NCBI GenBank assembly: GCA_900539175.1
Contig: UQAW01000009.1
Coordinates: 13,249 to 77,248 of the forward strand
Length of the DNA: 64,000 bases
Reading direction: 5' to 3'
From: an uncultured Lachnospiraceae bacterium
GTDB lineage: Bacteria; Bacillota; Clostridia; Lachnospirales; Lachnospiraceae
In this document: one piece after another, positions 26,962-35,718 of the stretch
How positions within the stretch are numbered: position 1 is the stretch's first letter
How the letters are laid out: the number at the start of each line of letters is the position of its first letter
The notes under the pieces: generated by a model
The model's database searches: none
Told to the model about the DNA's origin: nothing
The model's input: the letters and a program-made list of their open reading frames with translations, nothing else
Position numbers and translations under genes: made by a program

Positions 26962-27387
26962 ATGGCAAAGAAAGTAACAGGATATATCAAATTACAGATC
27001 CCTGCTGGTAAAGCAACACCAGCACCCCCGGTTGGACCAGCACTTGGTCAGCACGGTGTTAATATCGTACAGTTTACAAAGGAGTTCAATGCCAGAACTG
27101 CTGATAAGGGAGATCTGATCATCCCGGTTGTAATTACTGTATATGCAGACAGAAGTTTCAGCTTTGTAACCAAAACTCCTCCGGCAGCAGTATTGCTGAA
27201 GAAGGCCTGCAACATCAAATCCGGTTCAGGCGTTCCGAACAAAACAAAAGTTGCTACAATCTCTAAGGATAAAGTCCGTGAGATTGCTGAGATGAAGATG
27301 CCTGACTTAAATGCAGCATCTATCGAAGCAGCTATGAGCATGATTGCCGGAACAGCAAGAAGTATGGGTATCGTAGTAGAAGACTAA
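26962..27387 (+). CDS. rplK: Ribosomal protein L11
   Basis: The 141-residue protein starts at ATG 26962 behind ATAGGAGGTGCC. The L11 start MAKKVTGYIKLQIPAGKATPAPPVGPALGQ is recognisable in two parts, and FVTKTPPAAVLLKKA and the C-terminal RNA-binding GTARSMGI are present. It binds the GTPase-associated region of 23S rRNA. The leader upstream carries an L1-binding-site mimic. Confidence 0.95.
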   Translation: MAKKVTGYIKLQIPAGKATPAPPVGPALGQHGVNIVQFTKEFNARTADKGDLIIPVVITVYADRSFSFVTKTPPAAVLLKKACNIKSGSGVPNKTKVATISKDKVREIAEMKMPDLNAASIEAAMSMIAGTARSMGIVVED

Positions 27388-27428
27388 GCGCTTCGTGAAT
27401 CAGACGACCCGAAAAGTAAAAGAAGAGA

Positions 27429-27457
27429 CGTGGGAGGGACATTCCCGCAACTACCAC
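27429..27457 (+). promoter_or_regulatory. Second L1-binding-site mimic, in rplK-rplA spacer
   Basis: This 29-base copy of the element at 26913 reads CGTGGGAGGG...CCCGCAA and ends with TACCAC. Differences lie in the loop and keep the stems. It ends 4 bases before the GGAGG of rplA, so L1 binding would block rplA translation directly. Confidence 0.7.
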
Positions 27458-27473
27458 TAGGAGGTTATATATA

Positions 27474-28169
27474 ATGAAACATGGTAAGAAATATGTAGAA
27501 GCTGCGAAAGCAGTTGATCGTGCAACACTTTACGATCCGGCAGATGCGATTTCTATGGTTAAGAAATTAGCAGTTGCTAAATTTGACGAGACAATCGAAG
27601 TTCATATCCGTACCGGATGTGACGGACGTCATGCTGACCAGCAGATTCGTGGTGCAGTAGTTCTGCCTCATGGAACAGGTAAAAAAGTTCGTGTATTAGT
27701 ATTTGCAAAAGGTGCTAAGGCTGATGAAGCTGCAGCAGCAGGCGCAGAATTCGTTGGAGCTGAGGAACTGGTTCCGAAGATCCAGAATGAAGGATGGCTG
27801 GATTTCGATGTAGTAGTAGCTACACCGGATATGATGGGTGTTGTTGGTCGTCTGGGTCGTGTACTTGGACCGAAAGGTTTAATGCCAAACCCGAAAGCAG
27901 GAACTGTAACTATGGATGTTACAAAAGCTGTAAATGATATTAAAGCAGGTAAGATTGAATACCGCCTCGATAAAACAAACATCATTCACGTGCCGATTGG
28001 AAAAGCTTCTTTCACAGAGGAGCAGTTAGCGGACAACTTCCAGACGCTGATTGGTGCAATCAACAAGGCAAAACCTTCCGCACTGAAGGGACAGTATTTG
28101 AGAAGCGTAACAGTCGCTCCAACAATGGGACCTGGTGTGAAGATTAACCCGGTGAAACTTGCACAATAA
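27474..28169 (+). CDS. rplA: Ribosomal protein L1
   Basis: The 231-residue protein has MKHGKKYVEAAKAVDR at its start, the TGCDGRHADQQIRGAVVLPHGTGK region, and the signature GRLGRVLGPKGLMPNPKAGTV. It forms the L1 stalk and acts as translational repressor of its own operon. Start behind CTAGGAGGTTATATATA. The gene is followed by a terminator instead of the usual rplJ-rplL. Confidence 0.95.
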   Translation: MKHGKKYVEAAKAVDRATLYDPADAISMVKKLAVAKFDETIEVHIRTGCDGRHADQQIRGAVVLPHGTGKKVRVLVFAKGAKADEAAAAGAEFVGAEELVPKIQNEGWLDFDVVVATPDMMGVVGRLGRVLGPKGLMPNPKAGTVTMDVTKAVNDIKAGKIEYRLDKTNIIHVPIGKASFTEEQLADNFQTLIGAINKAKPSALKGQYLRSVTVAPTMGPGVKINPVKLAQ

Positions 28170-28177
28170 ATGATTTA

Positions 28178-28207
28178 GGGCTCTCGCCTCGGCGGGGGCT
28201 CTTTTTT
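28178..28207 (+). terminator. Intrinsic terminator after rplA
   Basis: A GC-rich hairpin (GGGCTCTCGC, loop CTCG, GCGGGGGCTC) is followed by six T. It lies 9 bases after the rplA stop codon. Confidence 0.9.
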
Positions 28208-28215
28208 CATGTCTT

Positions 28216-28245
28216 TTGACTGGAAAGGCATAAAAGTGGTACAAT
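28216..28245 (+). promoter_or_regulatory. Sigma-A promoter of the patatin gene
   Basis: TTGACT (28216-28221), 18 bases, TACAAT (28240-28245), directly after the rplA terminator and about 50 bases before the patatin start. Confidence 0.7.
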
Positions 28246-28296
28246 ATAAAAGGATATGTATCTGTTCAGAAAGCCAGATAAGGAGGATAAAGGGTG

Positions 28297-29151
28297 ATGA
28301 TACAGGCAGGGATGATTCTGGAAGGCGGAGCAGCAAGGGGAGTGTTTACGGCCGGAGTATTGGACTATCTTATGGAGAAGGATTTTTATGTTTCGCATGT
28401 GGTTGGGGTGTCCGCCGGGTGCTGTAACGGAGTAGATTATATATCAAAACAGATTGGGAGATCAAGGGACTGCATGATTCATAAGGACCGGAAGGAAGGG
28501 TATGTCGGACCCCATGTTCTGTTGGAGAAGCACAGTCTTTTTGATATGGATAAAGTCTTTGATGAATATCCGAATCAGAAGTTTCCTTTTGATTTTGAGA
28601 CGTATGAGCAGTCCGGGATGAAGGGAGAATGGGTGGTTACCAATTGTCTGACGGGAAAAGCGGAGTATCTGGATGAGAGGCAGGACCGCAAAAAGATGAT
28701 GAATATCTGCAGAGCTTCCAGCAGCCTTCCGGTACTGGCTCCCATGGTGGAACTGGAGGGGGTTCCCTATCTGGATGGAGGGATCGCAGATTCTATTCCG
28801 CTGAAGCGGCTGCTGTCTTATGGCAATGAAAAAAATATCATTGTTCTGACCAGAAATCCAGGCTATCGTAAGAAGCCTTTTAGCAGGGCAGCCAAAAGAT
28901 TCTACGAGCATTCGCTGCGGGATTATCCAAACTTAGTAGAGGCGCTGAAAAGACGCTATCTGGTTTATAACCGAACAATAGAAGCGGTAGAAAGGTTGGA
29001 AAAGGCAGGGAAAGTCTTTGTGGTTCAGCCTCTGGAAAAAACAGTTGGAAGAGCAGAACTTCATTATGAGAAGCTGATGGCATTTTATCAACACGGATAT
29101 GACCGGATGGCAGAACAGATGGATGATCTGATGCGCTATCTGGAAAAGTAG
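28297..29151 (+). CDS. Patatin-like phospholipase (RssA/YjjU-type)
   Basis: A protein of about 284 residues with the oxyanion motif GGAARGVF (residues 10-17), nucleophile elbow GVSAG (around 40) and the catalytic-dyad aspartate in YLDGGIADSIP (around 157). Ser-Asp dyad lipases of this kind hydrolyse acyl esters; bacterial members are often called predicted esterases of the alpha-beta-alpha superfamily. ATG 28297 or GTG 28294 may start it, both behind AAGGAGGATAAAG. It is monocistronic between its own promoter and terminator. Confidence 0.88.
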   Translation: MIQAGMILEGGAARGVFTAGVLDYLMEKDFYVSHVVGVSAGCCNGVDYISKQIGRSRDCMIHKDRKEGYVGPHVLLEKHSLFDMDKVFDEYPNQKFPFDFETYEQSGMKGEWVVTNCLTGKAEYLDERQDRKKMMNICRASSSLPVLAPMVELEGVPYLDGGIADSIPLKRLLSYGNEKNIIVLTRNPGYRKKPFSRAAKRFYEHSLRDYPNLVEALKRRYLVYNRTIEAVERLEKAGKVFVVQPLEKTVGRAELHYEKLMAFYQHGYDRMAEQMDDLMRYLEK

Positions 29152-29173
29152 GAAAATATAGGAAAAGAAAGTA

Positions 29174-29220
29174 ATAGCATACCGGATGCGGGAGTAAAAC
29201 GATCTGGTATGCTATTTTTT
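29174..29220 (+). terminator. Intrinsic terminator after patatin gene
   Basis: Arms ATAGCATACC (29174-29183) and GGTATGCTAT (29206-29215) are followed by a run of T. The remaining bases up to 29366 are AT-rich without features I can name. Confidence 0.85.
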
Positions 29221-29366
29221 GTTACTGTAATGAACTTATATGCTGGAAAAAAGTGAAAACAAAAGAAAAAACGATTAATTAAGCGAAAAACAATGAAAAG
29301 TATTGTGCAATATTGATAGAAAATAAAAGGAAAATATATTATTAATGACGAATAGAACAAAAACTA

Positions 29367-29395
29367 TTTACAAATCAATTGGCTTGTGATAGTAT
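29367..29395 (+). promoter_or_regulatory. Promoter of the arabinoside operon
   Basis: TTTACA (29367-29372), 17 bases, TAGTAT (29390-29395). The predicted start near 29402 places the operator pair at 29412-29441 just downstream. Confidence 0.65.
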
Positions 29396-29411
29396 GATTA
29401 CAAGATAAGTA

Positions 29412-29441
29412 AAACGTTTAAGTTACTTCGAGAAAACGTTT
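29412..29441 (+). promoter_or_regulatory. Pair of LacI-family operators
   Basis: Two AAACGTTT palindromic cores (29412-29419 and 29434-29441) lie 22 bases apart, about two helical turns, downstream of the promoter. This is the central motif of LacI/CcpA-family operators. The LacI-type gene at 35719 is the natural candidate; CcpA cre sites are an alternative. Confidence 0.65.
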
Positions 29442-29513
29442 CGGTAACGAAAAAATGAACTTCAGTTTTTGGGTTCACAGACGGTTCATGAGTAGCGAAG
29501 TGAGGAGGCGAGC

Positions 29514-31454
29514 ATGGGGAGAAATTTGAGACAATTGGAATTAAGGAATATCCAGATTACAGATAAGTTGTTTGGAGCGTACGCGAGGAAAGTGAGCGAG
29601 AAGATTATTCCGCACCAGTGGAAGATTCTGAACGATCAGCTTGAGGATACGGATCCTACCTATTGTATCCAGAATTTCCGAATTGCCGCGAAAGAGCTGG
29701 AAGGCGAGCGTAAGGGTGTGGTATTCCAGGATACGGATTTATATAAGTGGCTGGAATCGGTTGCGTATTGTCTGGCCGGCGGTCAGGGAAAAGAATATGA
29801 GCCATTGGCTGATGAAGTGATTGAACTGATTGGAAGAGCGCAGGAAGATGATGGATACTTAAATACCTATTTTACAGTGAATGAGCCTGAGAAGAAGTGG
29901 ACAAATCTGGTAGAAGGTCATGAACTTTATACGGCCGGGCATATGATTGAAGCGGCTGTAGCCTACTATCAGGCAACACAGAAAGAGAGATTTCTGGAGA
30001 TTGCCAGAAAAAATGCTGATTTGATCTGCCGGGTATTTGGTACTGGGGAAGGACAACTGAAAGGTTATCCTGGTCATCAGGAGATTGAAGTTGCGCTGGT
30101 AAAATTGTATCGGGTGACTGGAGAACGTTCTTATCTGGAGGAAGCAAGATATTTTATTGAAGAACGGGGAAAAGAGCCGAATTATTTGAAAGATGAGATT
30201 GAGAAAAGAGGCGGTCATGAGTTTTTCCCGGAATTTAAGAATTATGATTTACAGTATTCACAGGCACATAAGCAGCCGGTTGATCAGGACAAGGCGGAAG
30301 GTCATGCAGTACGTGCCATGTACATGTGTGCAGCGATGGCGGATCTGGCAGAAGAGTATGAGGACGAAAAACTTTTAAATGCGTGCAGAAGAATTTGGGA
30401 GAATACCGTGAATGAGCGGATGTATATCACCGGAGGAATCGGCTCCAGCGGATTCAGGGAGCGCTTTACAACGGATTACGATCTACCTAACAGAACCAAT
30501 TATTCGGAAACCTGTGCTTCCATCGGGCTGATGATGTTCGGGCAGAGAATGGCTTCAGCGACACACGATGCGGCATATTATGATGCGGTGGAACTTGCTT
30601 TGTACAACACAGTACTGGCAGGTATCAATATAGAAGGTGACCGTTATTTTTATGTGAATCCTTTGGAGGTAGTACCGGAGTTTTGTACGGAACATACTTA
30701 TATGGATCATGTAAAACCAGTCAGACAGAAGTGGTTCGGTGTTGCCTGCTGTCCGCCCAATGTTGCAAGGACACTGGCATCTCTGGGACAATACATATTT
30801 GCACAGGATGAAGAAGCTTTGTATATCCATCAATTTATTTCTGCTACGGCAAGTACCGTGATCGGAGAAAATGAACTGCAGGTCAGAATGGAGTCAGAAC
30901 TTCTGCAGAATGGAAAAGTGAACATAGAGGTTCAGGCAAAAGCAGCCGGAACGGTTAAAATCCGAATTCCCAAATATGCCGGACAATGGAGCTGTACTGT
31001 GGACGGTAAGGCGGTAAGCACGGAAGTAACGGATGATTATCTGATATTAAAGATGGAACCGGGAAGCCGGACAGTGGCTTTGGATCTGGATGTAAAAGCC
31101 AGGTGGGTGGCAGCCAATCCGAAAGTCCGCGAGGATGCAGGAAAGGCAGCGCTGATGAAAGGTCCGTTGGTGTACTGTCTGGAAGAATGTGACAATGGTG
31201 ATCTGCTCTCTGAAATCTATGTGGAAGAAAATGTTGAGGTAGAAAAGGGGCAGCCGGATCAACAATTAGTAGGCGGGGTTCCATCCCTTTGCTACCCGGG
31301 GATCCGGGTTAAGAACACGGGACTTCAGAATCATCTGTACGGAGAACTGACAATAGAAAAAGAAGGAATCATACTGAAAGCCATTCCATACTGTCTGTGG
31401 AATAACAGAGGAGAAGGCGAGATGTTGGTTTGGCATAAAATTCGTGTTTCATAA
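29514..31454 (+). CDS. GH127 beta-L-arabinofuranosidase
   Basis: The 646-residue glycosidase has the GH127 zinc-cysteine active site: a glutamate in FRERF (about E316), the E332-x-C334 in YSETC, and C412-C413 in CCPPN. Spacing of these equals that of the characterised Bifidobacterium HypBA1 (E322, E338, C340, C417, C418), where cysteine is the nucleophile. It would release L-arabinose from beta-linked arabinooligosaccharides, such as those of plant hydroxyproline-rich glycoproteins. No signal peptide, so it acts in the cytoplasm after uptake. It is the first gene of the operon, behind GTGAGGAGGCGAGC. Confidence 0.93.
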   Translation: MGRNLRQLELRNIQITDKLFGAYARKVSEKIIPHQWKILNDQLEDTDPTYCIQNFRIAAKELEGERKGVVFQDTDLYKWLESVAYCLAGGQGKEYEPLADEVIELIGRAQEDDGYLNTYFTVNEPEKKWTNLVEGHELYTAGHMIEAAVAYYQATQKERFLEIARKNADLICRVFGTGEGQLKGYPGHQEIEVALVKLYRVTGERSYLEEARYFIEERGKEPNYLKDEIEKRGGHEFFPEFKNYDLQYSQAHKQPVDQDKAEGHAVRAMYMCAAMADLAEEYEDEKLLNACRRIWENTVNERMYITGGIGSSGFRERFTTDYDLPNRTNYSETCASIGLMMFGQRMASATHDAAYYDAVELALYNTVLAGINIEGDRYFYVNPLEVVPEFCTEHTYMDHVKPVRQKWFGVACCPPNVARTLASLGQYIFAQDEEALYIHQFISATASTVIGENELQVRMESELLQNGKVNIEVQAKAAGTVKIRIPKYAGQWSCTVDGKAVSTEVTDDYLILKMEPGSRTVALDLDVKARWVAANPKVREDAGKAALMKGPLVYCLEECDNGDLLSEIYVEENVEVEKGQPDQQLVGGVPSLCYPGIRVKNTGLQNHLYGELTIEKEGIILKAIPYCLWNNRGEGEMLVWHKIRVS

Positions 31455-31513
31455 TTTACGTTTTAAGCGATGAATCATCATCGTTAAAAAATAGGAGAAA
31501 AGGAGATACAGTT

Positions 31514-32959
31514 ATGAAGAGAAAACAAATTGTAAGCACATTGTTGGCAATGGCAATGACGACAGCCATGGTTTTATCAGGCTGCGGCGGCGGAGGAGAT
31601 GATGCAAGCTCCAGTTCCAGCGCAAAAACAGATGCGAATTCCACATCTGAGACAAGCAAGAGTGAGGATGACAGCAGCAGCGGAGACAGAGTTAAAATTA
31701 CTTATGCCCAGTGGGGAAACGAAAGTGAGACTGCAGCGACTCAGGCGGTAGCTGATATGTTTAACAAGTCTCAGGACAAAATTGAAGTTGAAGTTATTAA
31801 GATTGACCATGATACGTATGTAACAAAACTGAATACCATGGCAACAGCCGGAGAATTACCGGATACTGCGATCATGAGTGAGGCAGGTGTACTTGGCTTT
31901 GCAGCAAACGGAATGCTTGCTGATGTAAGTTCCATGTACGGGGAAGGCGATGATAAGCCGATGGAGTCCACAGCATTTAAGTATGAAGGCAACACAGTTG
32001 CTTATGGCGCTGCGCACAATGTCCTGAATATGTATTACAATATTGATCTTCTGAAAGAAGTATGTGAGAAACAGAATCTTGACATTTCTACCGTTACACC
32101 GCCGGCATCTGCTGATGATGCATGGGATTGGGATACCTTTGTTGAAATTGCACAGAAGTTGACGATTGATGTGAATGGAAACAATGCCCTCAGCCCGGAT
32201 TTTGATGCAAACAATGTGGATGTTTACGGATGTACCATCAATACACTTCCGTGGCAGCTTGAAGTTTGGGCACTGTCCAATGGCGGCGGATACTACAGCG
32301 AAGACGGTTCCAAGTGTACCATTGATGATGAAGCTACAGTAGATGCTCTTCAGAAGATTGCAGATCTGTCAGATGTATATCACTGCGCACCTCCTGTAAC
32401 AAGTGCAGCGAATGCTCTTGAGTCTTCTCTTGGAAGCAAGAAGGTTGTTATGGCGACAGACGGTACATGGAACGTTGGAACATTCTTTGGACCGACTGCT
32501 GATTTTGAATATGGTATCGGTGTTCTTCCTTACATGAAGGAAAAAGTTACGATTGGTACCGGTGGACCAAACGTTGTATTTGCAACAACAGAACATCCGG
32601 AAGAAGCAATGGAATGGCTGAAATGGTACAGCAGTATTGAGAATAACTGGTCACTGATTTCAGCAGGAACATGGGCTCCGGTTTATGAGTCTTACTATAC
32701 AGATGATGCAAAGACTGACGAGTGGATTACCAATGAAAACTTCCCGGACCGCGATATGTTTAAATCTGCTATGGTTGATTATTCTTATAACTATGGCAAG
32801 TCTGCAGCATGGTATCATGTATGTGGAACAGAAGAATTCAACGCTACCCTCGATTCTGCGTTCTCCAGTGTATGGGCTGGTGATATGACTATGAAGGATG
32901 CTATTGCTGAATATAAAGATGAACTGCAGGGTATTTTTGATGAAAATAATGCTCAGTAA
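31514..32959 (+). CDS. Sugar ABC transporter solute-binding lipoprotein (CUT1)
   Basis: The 481-residue extracellular binding protein has a lipoprotein signal (KRKQIVSTLLAMAMTTAMVL, then SGCGGGG) and a serine-rich linker before the binding domain that starts at VKITYAQWGNE. Family 1 sugar-binding proteins of this size take up oligosaccharides. It lies between GH127 and the two permease genes, so arabino-oligosaccharides are the likely ligand. A hairpin follows the gene (32980-33014), which may raise its expression above that of the permeases. Confidence 0.92.
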   Translation: MKRKQIVSTLLAMAMTTAMVLSGCGGGGDDASSSSSAKTDANSTSETSKSEDDSSSGDRVKITYAQWGNESETAATQAVADMFNKSQDKIEVEVIKIDHDTYVTKLNTMATAGELPDTAIMSEAGVLGFAANGMLADVSSMYGEGDDKPMESTAFKYEGNTVAYGAAHNVLNMYYNIDLLKEVCEKQNLDISTVTPPASADDAWDWDTFVEIAQKLTIDVNGNNALSPDFDANNVDVYGCTINTLPWQLEVWALSNGGGYYSEDGSKCTIDDEATVDALQKIADLSDVYHCAPPVTSAANALESSLGSKKVVMATDGTWNVGTFFGPTADFEYGIGVLPYMKEKVTIGTGGPNVVFATTEHPEEAMEWLKWYSSIENNWSLISAGTWAPVYESYYTDDAKTDEWITNENFPDRDMFKSAMVDYSYNYGKSAAWYHVCGTEEFNATLDSAFSSVWAGDMTMKDAIAEYKDELQGIFDENNAQ

Positions 32960-32979
32960 TCTTAGAAGGTAAGGATAAC

Positions 32980-33014
32980 CAGATGACCTGCATAGTAAGT
33001 ATGTGGGTCATCTG
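32980..33014 (+). promoter_or_regulatory. Intercistronic hairpin between binding protein and permease genes
   Basis: CAGATGACC (32980-32988) pairs with GGTCATCTG (33006-33014). It is followed by a weak TTGTTT, so it is probably a partial terminator or 3'-end stabiliser for the binding-protein mRNA. Confidence 0.6.
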
Positions 33015-33041
33015 TTGTTTCGGAGATAGTGGAGGCTGCTT

Positions 33042-33962
33042 ATGAAGGAAAAAAGCAAGAAAAACAAAATGGTGGTAAAGTCAAGAGCCGGCAAACGGGA
33101 GGAAAGGACTGCTTATCTGTGTTTGATTCCGGCATTTGTCGGTGTTACCTGCATCAGTTATCTGCCGACCATTGCAGTATTTGTATTGAGTTTATTTAAC
33201 TGGAATGGGCTGACAGATATGAAGTTTGTAGGACTTGATAATTTTGTTCGTATTTTTACGAAGGATATGTATTTTACAAGTTCTTTGAGGGCGACGATCC
33301 TGTATGCACTTTTGGCAGTAGTGGGATCGATTGTATATTCTTTGATTATTGCGTTGCTGTTGAATTTGAATATTAAAGGGCGCACGTTGTTCCGTGCCAT
33401 TTTCTTCATACCGTATCTGCTTCCGGCAATCGGTGTATTCAAAGGTTGGGAATGGCTGTATGAAGGCAACTATGGTCTTTTCAATTTTATTTTACGAATG
33501 TTCGGGCTGCCTCCGCAGCGGTTCCTGAACAGTCCGAGCCAGGTAGTTCCATGTCTTGTCATGATTGCAATCTGGACCAGCGGTAATCTGATCGTTATCT
33601 TCCTGGCAGGTCTTCAGAATGTGCCGAGTGTTTATATGGAGGCGGCAAAGATTGACGGTGCAAATGCATGGCAGAGGTTCTGGAATGTAACGATTCCAAG
33701 TATCTCACCGATTATTTTCTATAATGTGCTGACCGCTATCATTACCCATCTGCAGGTAGTTAACCCGGCGCTTGCACTTACAGACGGAGGTCCCAGCAGA
33801 CGATCCATGTTTATGTCTTATGTAATTTATCTGTACGGCTTCCGACAGAATAAGCTGGGATACGCGGCAGCCTGGTCTGTAGTGTTCTTCATACTGGTTG
33901 GTATCTTTACATTTATTCTGTTTAAGACGCAGAAGAATGCAATCTTCGGAGAGGAGGCGTAA
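33042..33962 (+). CDS. Sugar ABC transporter permease (MalF/UgpA type)
   Basis: The 306-residue protein has six predicted membrane helices and the CUT1 EAA motif MEAAKIDGANAWQRFWNVTIPSI near residue 205. The N-terminus is basic and cytoplasmic. It pairs with the permease gene 2 bases downstream. No ATPase gene is present in the operon; a shared MsmX-type ATPase encoded elsewhere is usual for these systems. Confidence 0.92.
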   Translation: MKEKSKKNKMVVKSRAGKREERTAYLCLIPAFVGVTCISYLPTIAVFVLSLFNWNGLTDMKFVGLDNFVRIFTKDMYFTSSLRATILYALLAVVGSIVYSLIIALLLNLNIKGRTLFRAIFFIPYLLPAIGVFKGWEWLYEGNYGLFNFILRMFGLPPQRFLNSPSQVVPCLVMIAIWTSGNLIVIFLAGLQNVPSVYMEAAKIDGANAWQRFWNVTIPSISPIIFYNVLTAIITHLQVVNPALALTDGGPSRRSMFMSYVIYLYGFRQNKLGYAAAWSVVFFILVGIFTFILFKTQKNAIFGEEA

Positions 33963-33964
33963 AC

Positions 33965-34825
33965 ATGGCAGGAAAAGTTATGGCGAGCAAAAAAAGAAAA
34001 GAGAAAGTACTGAATATTGTGGCGACAATTATTGTGCTGCTTTTTGCCATTATGGTACTGGTTCCGATCTGGTGGATTTTCAGAACCTCTCTGATGAGTA
34101 CAGCTACCATCAATCAGTATCCGCCGGAGATTATTCCCCATGAATGGCTCTGGTCCAACTATTCGAAAGCGCTTGAAACCTTTGAATACTGGACTTATTT
34201 TAAGAATACGTTTTCGATCATTATCCCTGCAGTAAGCTTTGGTGTAATCACAGCAATCTTCTGCGGATATGCTTTTGCGAGACTTCGTTTCAGAGGAAAA
34301 AAACTGTTTTTCAATATCTGTATCAGTACCATTCTTCTTCCTGGTATGGTAACGTTAATTCCTCTGTATATTGCATGGACAAAGGGATTTGGATTTGGCG
34401 ATACTTATTGGCCATTGATTCTTCCGTTCCTGACCGGAGGCGGATTCTTCAATATTTTCCTGATTCGTCAGTTTTTTATGACGATTCCGATGGAATTAGA
34501 CGAGGCAGCGTCTATCGATGGTGCCGGAAGGATGAGAATTCTCTGGACGATTCTTGTACCTTCTATCAAACCGGCGATCGTTACGGTAGGTCTTATGCTG
34601 TTTATTCAGATCTGGAATGATTTGCTTCAGCAGATGATCTATATTAACAGTATGAGCAAGTTTACATTTGCGATTGCACTTACAAACTTTACAGGATCTT
34701 TCGGTACCAGCTGGCCTCTTGCGATGGCAGCCACATTCCTGACAATTTTGCCGGGTATTATTATCTATATATTGGGACAAAGAAGCTTCGTAGAAGGTAT
34801 TGTACTTACAGGCATGAAGAACTAG
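33965..34825 (+). CDS. Sugar ABC transporter permease (MalG/UgpE type)
   Basis: The 286-residue second permease has the EAA motif LDEAASIDGAGRMRILWTILVPSIKPA near residue 180 and TILLPGMVTLIPLYI in a membrane segment. It ends with the family's typical VEGIVLTGMKN tail. It starts 2 bases after the first permease gene and is followed after 12 bases by the DUF624 gene. Confidence 0.92.
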   Translation: MAGKVMASKKRKEKVLNIVATIIVLLFAIMVLVPIWWIFRTSLMSTATINQYPPEIIPHEWLWSNYSKALETFEYWTYFKNTFSIIIPAVSFGVITAIFCGYAFARLRFRGKKLFFNICISTILLPGMVTLIPLYIAWTKGFGFGDTYWPLILPFLTGGGFFNIFLIRQFFMTIPMELDEAASIDGAGRMRILWTILVPSIKPAIVTVGLMLFIQIWNDLLQQMIYINSMSKFTFAIALTNFTGSFGTSWPLAMAATFLTILPGIIIYILGQRSFVEGIVLTGMKN

Positions 34826-34837
34826 AGGGCAGATATT

Positions 34838-35545
34838 ATGAATATTACGAAAAGGTTTATGGACTATTATCAGGGAAATAATGATCGCGAGCAGGAACCG
34901 CCCAGGGGCGGAATGAAGCGGGTGGGCTATGTGATGATTAATTATACAGGAAAATTAGTGGTAATCAATTTGCTGTTTATTCTTTGCTGTATTCCCGTTA
35001 TTACAATTCCGGCGGCTCTTTCCGCTCTGAATTGTTATGTAGGAAAGATCTTTCGGGTTGGGTACGGTGTGGAACTTTCCGATTTTTGGAAGGAATTCAA
35101 GTGTGGAATCCGAAAGAATGTTCTTCTGGGTCTGATCAATGGACTGATAGCCTTTTATGCATATTATCTTTTGAGTCTGGCAAATAATTTTACTGGGAGC
35201 GGACAAAGAGATGTAGTGACGGGAATTGGAATCGGGGTTGCAGTGATTGCCATCTTGTTGGGTTCCTATTCCTTTGTTCTCACATCCATGTTGGATCTGC
35301 CGTGCAGACATATCCTGAAAAATGCAGGTATCCTTATGATTATTGAATGGAAGATCAGCGTACTTCTGGTGTTGGAGACTGTATTTTTCTGGGGGGTACT
35401 TCTGGCGTTTGTTCCATATTCTGTACTGCCGCTTCTTCTGATCGGATTTGCATTGCAGCAGCTTATTACCTGTGCCATGCTCTGCCCGATCGTGAAAAAG
35501 AGGATTACAGAACCGTACGAAAACCGGAAGGTAAGGAACTGTTAA
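34838..35545 (+). CDS. YesL-family (DUF624) membrane protein
   Basis: The 235-residue protein has about five membrane segments (KLVVINLLFILCCIPVITIP; GLINGLIAFYAYYLL; GIGVAVIAILLGSY; LLLIGFALQQLITCA). The NLLFILCCIPVITI start is typical of DUF624/YesL. The family sits next to oligosaccharide CUT1 transporters in Bacillota; its role is unknown. Its last codons and stop lie inside the left arm of a short inverted repeat (35534-35576). Confidence 0.85.
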   Translation: MNITKRFMDYYQGNNDREQEPPRGGMKRVGYVMINYTGKLVVINLLFILCCIPVITIPAALSALNCYVGKIFRVGYGVELSDFWKEFKCGIRKNVLLGLINGLIAFYAYYLLSLANNFTGSGQRDVVTGIGIGVAVIAILLGSYSFVLTSMLDLPCRHILKNAGILMIIEWKISVLLVLETVFFWGVLLAFVPYSVLPLLLIGFALQQLITCAMLCPIVKKRITEPYENRKVRNC

Positions 35546-35576
35546 GAAATTAACAAGTTATTTATTAACAGTTCCT
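35534..35576 (+). repeat. Short inverted repeat at end of DUF624 gene
   Basis: Perfect 12-base arms AGGAACTGTTAA and TTAACAGTTCCT are separated by 19 bases. The outer sequence AGGAACTGT...ACAGTTCCT equals the termini of the 160-bp element at 53400-53559, so it may be an internally deleted relative. There is no T-tract. Confidence 0.6.
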
Positions 35577-35626
35577 AAGTCTGACATAAAAATTGTGTTG
35601 AGTGTGGAAAACTCTGGTCATTTCTA

Positions 35627-35655
35627 TTGTTACATGCAAAAAAGCGTGTTAAACT
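35627..35655 (+). promoter_or_regulatory. Probable promoter of the LacI-type regulator gene
   Basis: TTGTTA (35627-35632), 17 bases, TAAACT (35650-35655), about 60 bases before the start codon. The regulator and GH51 genes may thus be transcribed apart from the transporter genes. Confidence 0.5.
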
Positions 35656-35718
35656 ATCTTTGAAGATTTTGGTAAATACGGCCCAAAGATACCGAAAAAG
35701 AGAAAAGGAGTCGGGGAT

